Assembly (NCBI GenBank): GCA_012184525.1
Contig: WOFQ01000020.1
Location: 62,001 to 126,000 of the forward strand
Direction: 5' to 3'
DNA from: Xenoacremonium recifei
Lineage: Eukaryota; Ascomycota; Sordariomycetes; Hypocreales; Nectriaceae
Length of the DNA: 64,000 nucleotides
Positions 1 through 10,945 of the stretch are shown here, one piece after another. A program made the translations under genes and the position numbers. The notes below the pieces were generated by a model, which made no database searches, had not been told where the DNA came from, and was given only the letters and a program-made list of their open reading frames with translations. Position 1 is the first letter of the stretch; each line of letters begins with the position of its first letter.

Positions 1-616
1 TTATTTGTTCTCGCTTACGATCCTGCGAGACGACGGCTTAGAGCCTAGACCATTACTGCACGACGCAACCATTTTACTTGTTTGACAGCACATCTGCTCT
101 GTAATTTCTCCTTTTTGCTTTGTTCTAATGGATTCATGAATCTCCGCGTGAGGGCGTCGAGACGGAAAAATGGCAATGGAATATAACCGGATGTGAGCCG
201 CCAGGCCGCGGCGATGTGATATCATATACTGCCCTAGACGGGAGACTTGATTTCGTCTGTACGTTTGTTGGATGGGTAAGATTTGTAACAAACCGATCCG
301 TATTCTAGCTTATGATAATTTGACGATTTATGATGATGATAATTTGGCGTGTCTTTGCTATTTGCTGAAGTGATCCTACATTGAGGACTAGACATTACAA
401 CTAATTGTGGCGGAAGCGTCATATTTGGGGGTAAAAGGTACGAAATATTAGAACCTCGATGAAATCGAAAGCTTTCATTGCTAACTATCTTATTTATGTA
501 GCTTTTCCTCAGCCTTGTGAAGCTGCCCAAAACTGCTCCTATAATCTTCACCCCTTCAACACCAACATAACTACTCCTCCGTCTTGTCATCTAAACCCCC
601 ATAACTCTCAAAACCC
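1..616. other. Intergenic, downstream of CFT1
   Basis: This stretch lies beyond the CFT1 stop codon and reaches the left edge of the window. Open frames here are short, mutually overlapping and match no family I recognise. It probably holds the CFT1 3' UTR and poly(A) region. I see no gene, repeat or RNA feature that I can support. Confidence 0.5.
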
Positions 617-3600
617 TTAGAAGTACGCCAACCCAGACCACCCAAGCAACGCCTCCATCTCCTCTCTCAACTCCCCCGCGCCATCATACCCGCCCTTACC
701 CGCCACCTCAGCCCTCTTCCACGCGCCCAACTCAGCCCACCGCGCGAGCACCGCACCGTCAACAACCGTCCTGCCACTCGCCGTCTCGACGCCCACGGCC
801 GTGTTCTGCGCGCCGAGGCGGTGTGCTTTGGCGTTGAGGCCGCCGTGGGGTGGCAGTGCGGGGAGCAGTTGGTTTGTCACGCTGAGGAGGCGGCGGTAGG
901 TTGTTTCGGGCACGGGTGTGAGGGCTGCGAGAGAGCCGGAGGGGGAGGCTAGGAGGAGGATGTGTGGTGCGTCGGGGGGCGAGGGGTGGGATGGGGGGAG
1001 GGTGCGTGGGAGGAGGAGGGTTGTCGTGGGGGGGTTGGGGGCCAGGGAGAAGGATGTGCGGTGGAGGAGCAGATGTCCTTGTAGAGATTTGGGATCTGTC
1101 GTGAGTTAGTGTAAGTGAGGTGCATTCAGGGGTAGGGTAGGAGACTCACGTTCGGGGTTGAACTCCAAGATGTGCATATCACCGTCCGCATCCACCGCCA
1201 CAATCGCCAAGTCCTCACCATCCGGCAAAAAGTCCGCCACCAGCAGCGGGAGCAGCCCGTGACTCTTCCCCAGCACCTTGAAAGTATACGGCTCCTCGGT
1301 GTATCCCGCAAACCACACGCCCTTAAACGCGTCGGCGATCACACACAGGCCCGTACGAGGCAGCCCCCGCACGCTGGCGACGTGACAGTTCATATCCAGA
1401 AACGCCACGGGCAACAACGTGCCATCCTCCTTCAGACCGCGCACCATGCACTTCTGGCCCTGCGCAACGAGCATGAGGCCCTGGGTGCCAATCTCGGAAA
1501 GTGCGGTGACGCCGCCGCGCGGGATGTCCTCCTTGGCGAGCAGCTTGAGGCGCTTGTTGGTCTCGGGGCGGCCAGGCTGGGGGATGACAGTGACGATGTC
1601 GAAGACTTGGACGCGGCCGCGGATGGGCAGGTCTTCGCCTTTGGAGAGCGCGGAGCCGACGGCGAGGAGCATGCGACGCTCCTTGGTCTCCTCTGAGACT
1701 TCGAGGTTGAGCGTCTTCATGCACTCGATGGATTCGCAGGGCTCGAGCTCGAGCGTGTGGATGACGGTCCAGGTGACGGGGCTGATGAGCTTGAGGACGC
1801 CGCGGGGCATGGAGGGGGGGAAGGGGAGGGTTTCTTTGGCCCATTCTTTGTGGTAGTCGTCGTCGCGGGGAAGCTCGAAGGGCTCGGAGATGGTGCAGCC
1901 GGCGATGTATGTCTCGGTAGGTTGGTGGTAGGCGAGGCCGCGGATATCGCAATCCAAGGGAACCTTGTTCACTGAGATACCAAGCTCTGTGAAGTTGGCA
2001 TTTGTAGGAAGCTGCGTGACTCTGGCTATTCCTTCGTTATCCGCGTAGATGAAGCCGCGGTCGCAGCCCTCAGTGTGGAACGAGCTCATGGCTCGGACTC
2101 CAAGGCCTTGAAGACCGATGACTTGAGGTATGCTCTTGCTGGACTTGATCAAGAAGCTTGGAGAGGGGCCGGGGAGGAACACGGTGCTGAAGCCGCCGAC
2201 GTTGGCGCAGGGCCGAAGCGGTACAAAGCGTGTTTGTTGCGGTGTGTCATCCTCCTTATCATCTTGCGTAGTCTCGACTGGAGTTTTGGCGAGCGCGGTG
2301 TTGCTGCACTTCTTGAAGGTGAGGGAGTGAGTAAGAGAGGCATCACCACCTTCGGGGGTATACCGAATTGGTTCGTATATAGTGAGATCGTTGGTAGTGT
2401 TTCGTAGCTAAAGGGTTAGTATATGCGCTATTGGGTTACGTAGCCTTGAACTCACAATAAGGTATGGACTCGAGGAGACAGAGTCCCCGAGATCTGCCAC
2501 GAGAATCTCGGATAGTGATTCCTTGACCATGCCACGTCTGGCTGTGTAATCGCCTGAAAGGTAGGGAGGTAAATATGAGAGACCTTCTGCCACGTATATG
2601 GGCGTTGAGAGATCAGGAAGTGCGTAGACCTAATACGTCAGCTTCAAAGCGCAAGCCAAATAACGGACAGACAAAACTCACATGAAGAGCTCCAGTTGCG
2701 CTGAGGAGGAACATCAAAATCTTCTCCTGCGTCTCGGCACTCTTCTCTTCTACTGATGGCTGGAATGTTCCATTGGTATCAGTATACAAGCAACCCGCCA
2801 CCCACTTGGTCGAGGTCAAGACAGATGTCGGTTTCTCGACCTCCTCCAGCTCATTGTTGTTATCGATCTGTGCAATGAAGACGCTGCCATCGTCGCGAAT
2901 GAGCAACAAGTACGGGTCTCCAATACTGGCACTGAGAACGCGAGGTTCGGCGCCCGTCTCTTCATCGAGCATGGGCAGAATTTGACTCAACCCAAGATCT
3001 GTTCTGATTAGTACGCACTCTGATCATGGGACTGTAGATCGCCTAACTCACCTCCGTCATAGCATCGAACTTCAGACTTCAAGACTTGGATGATTCTCAT
3101 CTGCTTGCCCATGGTTCCGGCCTCGACCGTAAATCCTGCAGCTGGGTCGAACTCCGTCTCCTTGAGCGTTTCGAACCCAGCAGCTGTAAGGGCGTAGACG
3201 TCCGAAGTCTCGTACCCATCCAGGTCAACCTTCGCAACGATCATGTACTTATCATACTGCCCAAAGGCTCCGTATTCGTTACCCGCCCCGACATTTGCGC
3301 CTAGAGACTTGGGCATGGGCTTCTTAATGCACATGGTCCAGAAGCCTCGTGCCTCAGGGAATTCGAACCGCCCAACGATTTTGGGTTGAATCTCACGGTT
3401 GATGGTTGCAAGCGCACTTGCCCTGCCACGGCCAACGGCGGCGGTGAGTTGCAGATCAGCCGTAACTCCTTGTGAGAGCTTTGCTTCTTCGCTGTCTGGT
3501 AGGAAGGCTGGCTTGCCGCACGTGAAGTCCTGGATCGGAGCAATGCTCAACAGACTGTCGTGGATGCGGAATGTCAGCTCGCCACCTTTCGCAGCTCCGT

Positions 3601-5128
3601 TAAGCAACTGTGTTGGTTTGGCTGCTGGCTCAGTAGCATACAAGTCGTCGTCTTCGTCATCTTCGTCCTCGATGTCAAGGTCTTCTACGTCGAGGGCCAG
3701 GTCAGGGTCAAGGAGTCGGGACTTGCGCCGCTTCTCCTGAGATTGTTTCCGCGTCCAACCCAAAACCACAGAATCCCCGGCTTCGCTTCCGATAAAAATG
3801 GTATTCTTCGTTAGTCTGGAAGTTGTTGACGACGCAGCTTTTATCAGGAATCCTCCGGACTCTGATGGGAGCATCTTGATGTTGATGCCAGAAACTGTTC
3901 GTCCGTCGATGCGGAACGAGACTATCCCAAGTCGCCCATCGTTCAAAATGATGAGCAATTCACCATTCTCGATATACAGAGTTTCAAGCTGGCAACCCTC
4001 TAGGCGGAGATTGAGATCCGTCTGGTCGCTTAAGCTGAAGGATGTGATTTGCTTTGCCATTGAGTTGACTGCCACGCCGTTGACCTTTCCAGACTGATCA
4101 ATGTGAACTAGCTCGTTTTCGCCAACTAGCAATGCACCTCCCACAGGCGCGGGCAAGGCCATGACCTTGTATAAATCGCGCGGGAGATCGGGGACTGAGA
4201 GGATAGTTGTGGATGCTCTCTGTTGAAGGTCTAGAGTGAACACCTTGTATGTGAGGTAATCCTTGTGACCCAACGAACCTGCAGGTGCTAGATTGGACGA
4301 AAGAATACCAAAGGTCGGCTCTCTATACTCGTATAGGAACACCAGGTGCACGGGGTATAGTAGGCTGGGGTCAAGGAGGGGTAGATGCAGGACAAAAGAC
4401 GGTGTATATGCGGCTTCTACGCTCTCTCTATCTCCGTTTGTGGTTGCAGAGGGCTCCTCCTTGACCGGCCGAGGGCCGTCGAGATCTTCATCCCAGTCAT
4501 CCATCTCCAAGTCTTCCTCGGATTGCCGAAAAGGGAGGATGGCGAGGTTTCGCGCGCCGAACTTGAAGGCGGCACAACGGCTTCCGGGATCGGCCTCGAG
4601 GAAGTTGACATATTCACCAAAGGTAGCCTCCCACGGCGCGCCTTGCAGGTCATCCTTTTCGTAGTAGTGGATTGAGTTGGTATTGAGTGTACACTTCTCG
4701 GGATCCCACTCCACGACGGCCATCTTGGCAGCCTTATATGCCAGGAGCATGGCCTCGCCCCCCGATGCCGTGTTATTGAGCTTCAGACGAGCAAGGCCAA
4801 TAATGACACCCGCAAGAGGAATCTCAGCTACTAGAACGAGCTTCGTATTGTTCGTGCGATCGGTCCGCATGAGCATGGACTCGCCGCCGAGGAAAGAGGA
4901 TTCGAGGCCATCGTCGTCAATCACTCGGGCATCGAAGTCGGGTTCGGGCTTGTTGGTCTGTACGGAAGGGCTCTGAGCGTCTATCTCGGTGGAAATGGTC
5001 TTGGTGGTGAATATCTGCAGCAAGGATCCCTTTGCGACAACGAGGTTGTTGGCGGTTGCGGAAGTGAGGGAGATGGTCAGGGAGTGAGTGACGGCTGTGG
5101 GAGCCGCGAGCTCGGTGTACACCTGCAT
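617..5128 (-). CDS. CFT1: Cleavage and polyadenylation factor subunit Cft1 (CPSF160)
   Basis: This is the large beta-propeller scaffold of the nuclear cleavage and polyadenylation factor, which recognises pre-mRNA poly(A) signals and organises the polymerase module. The exons, in transcript order, are 5128-3052, 2998-2682, 2629-2456, 2407-1150 and 1095-617, giving 1434 aa, the usual size for fungal Cft1. All four introns are 48-54 nt with GTGAGT donors. The N terminus (MQVYTELAAPTAVTHS) and the C terminus (a YRRL...TNQL region, VDGAVLARW and a terminal GWSGLAYF) are typical of Cft1. An MMS1_N-like propeller fills the first half and the CPSF_A domain the end. A very acidic loop lies at about residues 474-490. 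The start lies 741 bp from the divergent transporter gene. The last two exon joins were chosen because they restore the conserved C terminus. Identity is confident; exact splice sites are inferred. Confidence 0.93.
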
Positions 5129-5869
5129 CGCTGCTGGACCATGCTTCCACGGCCCGGAAGAGGCGAATTGGGGTGAATCTCTCGAGGGTTTCTTTGGCGA
5201 TGAAGAGGAAATGCTGTGGGTTTACTTCGCATCAGTTCGCGAATCGAGCCGTGCTATTGTTGCGAAGGTGAGCTTTGCCGGACAAAGGTGCTGCCGGCGC
5301 CGGGACAATTCTTTTAGATGGACACCGCTCGTACCTGACTCCCTCAGATGAAGCTTGTGAGCGGTGTGCGTCTAAAGTAAACCTGGGAGTACACGTATTT
5401 TCGGCAGCTAAGGCAGCTCAGATCCACGTCCAAATTGCGTCACAAAGAGCTAAGTCGATGCTGCTTTAAGATAACGATTAGAGCTCCAAGTACATTCTCA
5501 AGTGCTCGACGAAAGAATACTTGCGCTACAAGATAAAAAAGAAGTGAATCAGAGAGGTTCGTGTTGGAAGGCTGCCAAAAATTTTTTTTATTGAATATTG
5601 ACAAGTTTGCATACCTGACTGTCTAGCGAAACAATGGTGTCTCATACAAAGAGGCATCGCTGCTAGAGACATGGATGACAAAGCGGCGACTCCGCTAACC
5701 CAAGCAGGGCCTCTGCAGCTCGAAACAAGCTCCATCATTCCCTCGACACCTCCAAGTGCTTCGGCTGCTTCCTCCTCCCGACGTCATCGTCGTGTTTTCT
5801 TTTTCTTCTTCGCCCTCGGCTGGATCAATTCAACTCGGCCTCTCCCGCAACTTGCCTCAACTCTTCACC
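5129..5869. promoter_or_regulatory. Divergent promoter region between CFT1 and the LMBD1-type transporter
   Basis: This 741-bp stretch separates two housekeeping genes transcribed away from each other, so it must hold both promoters and 5' UTRs. A pyrimidine-rich leader precedes the ATG at 5870. I see no convincing TATA box or specific operator. Confidence 0.6.
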
Positions 5870-7666
5870 ATGGCCTCCGCCGGCCTCGTCCAGACCAGCC
5901 TCATCTGGGTCGCCTACGCCGTGGCCGTCGCGCTCTGCCTGATCGCCGCCATCATCACCACCTTCACGTGGCAGACGCCGCGCGAGCGCTCCGCCATCGT
6001 CAGCATCGTCGCCGTTGTGAGCTTGACCTCGCTGCTTGCTACAGTACTTCTGCTCCCCGTCGATATCGCGCTCGTATCTGCGACGAGCTCGGCTTCCCTC
6101 GGCGCGAAGAAGGACTGGGCGACTCCCGAACGCATCGAACACATTCTATACACCCTCAAGGTTGTCTACTACAGCCTGTACAGCTTCGACGCGCTGCTCT
6201 GCCTGATCGTCATCCCGTTCGCCTACTTCTGGCACGAGGAGTATGACGAGATCGAGGTTGAGGAGGGTAGAACCCTGACCAGCCGCTTCTTCGCCGCCGC
6301 CAAGTACACACTCTTCTTCGTCGCCTTCGTCGTGATCCTCTTCCTGCTCGGCTTCTTCGTACCCGCGGCCGGCGACAGCTCCAAGGACCACTGGGACCTC
6401 GACTATTACAAGAAGCTCATTTCGCAGAACCATGGCGAGAAGGCCCTCACCTTCGCCCTGGGACTGCTGGTGACGCTGGGCACACTGCTCTACGTGCTCT
6501 ACACCGGCGCTGGGCTCGCTATCCTGCCCATCTCCTTCATTAAGTCTGCGCCCTCCATCTCGGCGCCCCAGCTCTCCGAGACGACTGCTTCCCAGCTTGA
6601 GCAGAACCGCGAACGCCAACGACAACTCGAGATGCGCAATGCCGGTCGCCAGGATGGCATGTCTCGGAAGGACCGGCGAGAGCTTGACGCCCTCGTCCGG
6701 GAGGAGCAGACGCTGGTGCGCCGCGAGAGACTGGCGGCCGAAGCGCAGGGAGAAGGACGAAGCAGAATCTATCAGGTGTGGCTCAAGATCTGCACCGTCT
6801 TCCGGCCTGTGAAGATGCTCGGTGGAATCCTACTGCTGGTCCTTTCCGTGCTTATTTGGGTATCGATGCTGATTACAGGCATCGACAAGGCCAAGAACTC
6901 GATCTGCAAGCAAAAGTGTGGTTACATTCTTGGCCAAATCCACGTCTTCCAGCCCATGAACTTCATCTTCGTCAAGTCGGCCAAGGCCTTCCCGATCGAC
7001 TACATCCTGATGGCGCTGCTGGTGTTGTTCTTCTTTAGCAGCTCCATTACCGGCATCGCCACGGTCGGCATTCGATTTCTTTGGGTGCGCATCTTCCAGA
7101 TCCGACGTGGACGAACTGCACCGCAAGCGCTTCTCATGGCTACGGTTATGCTGGGCCTCATCATCCTAGCCATCAACTATGCTCTCGCTATGATGGTGGC
7201 TCCTCAGTATTCCATCTACGGAACCCAGACCTTCTGCTCCGCCGAACCGGCATATCCCGGTGCTCAGCCGGACTGCCGGGACCACAAAGATTTGATTCAA
7301 CCTTGCTCGGAAGCTCTCAAGCACAGCTCAGCCAAGGATGTCTGCACGCCTTCAATGATGTCGACGTTCCTGAACCGAATTGCCATCACCTGGCCGTTCT
7401 TCGGGCTCATTGACTTCTGGGCACAATTCGTCTTCCTCGGCATCTTCCTCATTGTCTTCATCACAGCCATCTTCCGCACACCCAAGGTCAACATGTCCGA
7501 GATCGACGAAGAGGCCGAGGCAGACGAGGAGGAGAGCCTGCTTGCGACTACAGGGCGACGTTTTGGAGCGACGTGGCAGGATCTCAGGGGCAAGACGGGC
7601 CGCACGAACAGCAACGGAAACAACAACGGTAGCACAACGAATGAACGGAGCGACTCGCGAGCATAA
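5870..7666 (+). CDS. LMBD1-type probable lysosomal/vacuolar cobalamin transporter
   Basis: This is a single-exon gene encoding 598 aa of the LMBR1-like family. The fungal branch is annotated as probable lysosomal cobalamin transporter after human LMBRD1, which helps export vitamin B12 from lysosomes; in fungi this function is inferred, not shown. About nine hydrophobic segments are visible. They include ones near residues 11-30, 43-62, 95-120 and 145-165, and the last just before the C-terminal tail. A charged, Arg/Glu/Gln-rich cytoplasmic loop lies at about residues 240-305. The tail is acidic, then Asn/Gly/Ser-rich. The ATG at 5870 was preferred over in-frame upstream codons because it has a CACCATGGCC context and is followed directly by the first membrane segment. 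It converges on the ANCHR-like gene. Confidence 0.88.
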   Translation: MASAGLVQTSLIWVAYAVAVALCLIAAIITTFTWQTPRERSAIVSIVAVVSLTSLLATVLLLPVDIALVSATSSASLGAKKDWATPERIEHILYTLKVVYYSLYSFDALLCLIVIPFAYFWHEEYDEIEVEEGRTLTSRFFAAAKYTLFFVAFVVILFLLGFFVPAAGDSSKDHWDLDYYKKLISQNHGEKALTFALGLLVTLGTLLYVLYTGAGLAILPISFIKSAPSISAPQLSETTASQLEQNRERQRQLEMRNAGRQDGMSRKDRRELDALVREEQTLVRRERLAAEAQGEGRSRIYQVWLKICTVFRPVKMLGGILLLVLSVLIWVSMLITGIDKAKNSICKQKCGYILGQIHVFQPMNFIFVKSAKAFPIDYILMALLVLFFFSSSITGIATVGIRFLWVRIFQIRRGRTAPQALLMATVMLGLIILAINYALAMMVAPQYSIYGTQTFCSAEPAYPGAQPDCRDHKDLIQPCSEALKHSSAKDVCTPSMMSTFLNRIAITWPFFGLIDFWAQFVFLGIFLIVFITAIFRTPKVNMSEIDEEAEADEEESLLATTGRRFGATWQDLRGKTGRTNSNGNNNGSTTNERSDSRA

Positions 7667-7966
7667 GCGTTGAAGGTTTGTTTGATTATGAATGAAACGG
7701 AAAGACAGCACACGCTGCAGTTCATCGGGGAAATTGTACGATGGGAATGAGAAACGGCGATTCTCCTGTTTTTTGGTAGGGCGGAAATGGGACACACCGG
7801 GAACGGAGTTGGATATGGACCAGCCTTTGCTGAGTCGGTCGGTCTTCTGGGTATCTCTATCTCGAATACACGTTTGCGCTTTGACTCGCTCTCTCTCCTC
7901 TCGCACTTTCTATGTGACCGGACTGTCTGATGTAAACCGAACCCAAGCACAAGATCATCACGAACA

Positions 7967-9097
7967 CTACGCTCCCAAGGCAACCTTCTTCCGATCCCTG
8001 GTAAACTGTACCGCCTTATGACTCCTCTCCTCATACCCAGCCGCCGGCCCAACATGCATCTCACGCCAGCACCTCGCACAGTACACATCGCCCTCACACC
8101 CCAGACACCGCAGCGTGGCATCTTCAAGGCATACAGTGCACCAGCCGTCGGCGTCGGCGTCGGTGTAGGCCGTGGTGCTGGTGAGGCGGTTGACGGGCTT
8201 GCCGGAGGGCTTGGAGGTTGGTACAGAGGGCATGGCGAGGGTTTCATCTTGATCAGGGGAACAGAGGGCGGCTAGGCGTGCGGTGATGTCGTTGATGTCG
8301 GCGCTGGGGGCGCGGGTGGTGCGCGAGGGGAGGGCGGTGAGGTCTGGGGGGAGGTCGGGCAGGGGAGCGGGTGGGTGTGAGGGATCTTGGAGGGAAGCTT
8401 CTTCTTCTTCGTCTTCTTCTGATGAGGGCTGGTCCTTTGTGAGTGAGGCTTCGACTTCGATCTCGTCGCGGAAGCGGGCGATGACCTCGTCGACTTCACG
8501 GGTCATGCCCTCGCCATCGGAGTCATCTGAGTCGTTGTCCTTCTCGTTGCCCTCGTCATGCTTCTTCTCAGACGAGTCATCATCCTGAGGCATAGACTGA
8601 GAAAGCTCTTCCAGTAATGCTTTCACCCTCGCATCATCTGGCTCGGTGAACCCCTCATCTGGCCCGACATCACCGAGCAGCTCCTCCAGCGCCTGATCAT
8701 CGGTTTGGAAGAGAGCTTCCACCTCCTCATCATCGTCATCTGTCACTTTCCGCTCTTGTTTCACTTGAAGCTTGTTGCCTAGAGGGCTCGATGCTGCGCC
8801 TGGAGAACGCGTGGCAGTGGCAGCAGGAGATGCTCTGACTGGTGAGGGTGACGCCCCTTCATCCTGGTTGCGCAGCGACTTGAGCCGTGCAGCAAGGGTG
8901 TCTTCCCGGGTGGGAGTCTTCTTCCTCTCGATCAAATCAACATTGATCCTGAGTAACAAGCGTTAGCTGGTTGGTTCGTGTCGTATCTCCGACCCAAACC
9001 CTTCGTACCTGGCGGGACTGGCATGTTCGGGAGTTGCACTGCCCCCTCTTAGCGCCTGGAGGCGATCCAAGAGCGACCTGTCGACTTCGTTGGGCAT
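7967..9097 (-). CDS. ANCHR-like abscission-checkpoint protein with acidic middle and B-box-type zinc finger
   Basis: Two exons (9097-9009 and 8948-7967) are joined across a 60-nt intron with a GTACGA donor and a GCTAACG branch site, giving 356 aa. The N terminus reads MPNEVDRSLLDRLQALRGG and, after the join, INVDLIERKKTPTREDTLAARL, with a repeated 'L-RLQ/K-L' pattern like MIT-interacting segments. The middle is very acidic (D/E/S-rich, about residues 100-230). Near the C terminus is a Cys/His cluster beginning CTVCLEDATLRCLGC and ending in CARCWREMH, a B-box/FYVE-like zinc site. The architecture matches fungal relatives of human ANCHR/ZFYVE19, which delays abscission through ESCRT-III and Vps4. 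Function is inferred from domain order only. Confidence 0.75.
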
Positions 9098-10945
9098 GAG
9101 AAGGGTCGCAGCGGATCGACGTGGCCGTTCGGTAACTCGGAATCCGAGAGTGGATGAGAATCAAGGTTGTGAGTGAACTGACTGACTCGGATGGCGGGGA
9201 GTTGAAGCAGAGGTAATAGCGTGACGTATCTTCTGCGGGGTTTGTTGCCCACTGAAAGCAACGCTGTAAGCAGTTTCAAACCACCAGCGTCTTGGCATTG
9301 AGCATCATCACATCTTTATTTCTACCGCATCTGAAACGCAACACTCGGCTCGCAGCGTTCTGAGAGTCCATGTTGGCACAACGAGTTGCCCTTGATGTCT
9401 TTCACCGCCGAGGTTAAGCCTGATTTTGCTCACGATTTTCAAACTAATTATTCCAGAGACCCGCTGGCTGATAAACGCTGCGGAAAGGGCTAGGAAAAGT
9501 TGGCGTTAAGCTTAAGGGAATGGCTGAGCCGTGTCCGTCGGCGTCCGCTTCGTACCGAGTGGGTTTCAAAATGTCAAACCTGGAAAGGTGTCAAGGGAGT
9601 TGCGGCATCTTATACGAGCAGCGCCCACTCTCAGAAACGCGAACCACGCTTCTGACCCATTTCTGAGGTCGAGACATCTCGGTGTTGGATCTGGACCATC
9701 GGACCCTCCCTTTTAGATAGTCTGTCTGCATTCGGCAGTGAGCCGGTTGACGAGCTTTTGCACGGGATGTCGTCATGGCCGGATTTTCGATGGCGTTGAA
9801 GCTTCGACGATAACCCTTTTACAAGTCACGGTCCGGCCGCGTCAGCTCCTAGTCTAGCTTAAACATTCGCCCTCTGCAGAGCTGCAGCGTATACGAAATT
9901 ATGAGATGTTCTGGCTTGATCTTCAGTTTCATTTGCTAGGCCCCTCAGTGTTATCACGGATCGTCAGGGCTGGGCCCCTGGATGCCAATCGGACTGGAAT
10001 GCTCGTAGACCGAGGTACTTAAGCGCGTGCCCCCTCGTGAAGCTAGAAATTGTTTTCTTGATGTTGATATCGAAATCTGTCACTGGGCTGTGCTGTGCTG
10101 CACATGCAACGTCGGAGTACGGCAAATCAAGCACCAGCGCTAACGAAAGACTTCGTATCTTGAGACACACTACCAACACACGATGGATGCAGGCAACAAC
10201 ATTGCCGTCTAGCTATTGCTTATACTCTTACAAAGTCGTTCATTTTATTATTCACGAACGGTCTCGATGCTCTTGGCATTACCGACACTCAGGCCAGCTT
10301 AGATGCAAGGGCTATAAATACGCGATGAAAGACCAGGGATACCTTGATCCTGGGCGGGCCGCGCAACTAAATGATCCTGCCGCTGACCAAGAAGGCCTTA
10401 CTAAGTGCATTGCTGAATAACATTACCTGATGCCTCTCTCGTAAACATTCGCAAGTAATTTGAAAGAGTTGTTGGTCCTCTGCGTGGTTTGATGGCGGGC
10501 CGTCGAATTTCTCCTCTTGGCTCGTGTTTCCCGGCAAGACGGCTCCTCGCGGATGGAGCTTGCCGGGCGGCAAACTCTCGAGAAGGGAACCAGATTCGGC
10601 TTGTAGGCAAGGCTTGGAAACCCAGCCACTGATAAGGGAGTAGACTGTCAATGTTCGGTGGGGAAATGATGAAAGAAGCTTTAAGCTGTCGTCAGATTTG
10701 TCCGGGCTCCGAGCAAGCGGAAATGCCCCAGACTAAGGAGAACATCATCAGCCCATCGCCTTTAACCCTGCTGCTAGGAGGGACTGGATGGGGTTGCCCC
10801 ATCATTAGTCAGTAATTCTGTCCCTTTATAAAGGATTCTGGAGTCCCGCCGTATTGGTTGTTTGGCCCTTTTGAAGTGATGCCCGCCCGTAACGAGCCTC
10901 TCGAGTTGTCTCGGGCTCTCTTCCACACATGCCATTACCGCAAAG
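9098..10945. other. Intergenic region upstream of two divergent genes
   Basis: About 1.85 kb separates the ANCHR-like start from the GT71 start. It holds both promoters. A TATA-like CTATAAATA lies near 10,311, and a palindromic TATA element at 10,823 is listed separately. Short open frames at 9.5-9.8 and 10.0-10.65 kb overlap on both strands and show no recognisable domain or splice pattern, so I do not call a gene. Confidence 0.5.
10823..10834 (+). promoter_or_regulatory. TATA element of the GT71 gene (perfect 12-bp palindrome)
   Basis: CCTTTATAAAGG is self-complementary, contains TATAAA, and lies 112 bp upstream of the GT71 ATG. The distance suits a TATA box with a short 5' UTR. Confidence 0.45.

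Noticed and set aside
7297..8247. Minus-strand open frame of 316 codons overlapping the LMBD1-type gene and the ANCHR-like gene
   Set aside because: It is antisense to the clear transporter coding sequence, its end overlaps the ANCHR-like gene, and it shows no domain.
10037..10651. Overlapping frames on both strands in the ANCHR/GT71 intergenic region
   Set aside because: Each is short, with ordinary composition and no recognisable feature. A nearby CTATAAATA alone is not enough.
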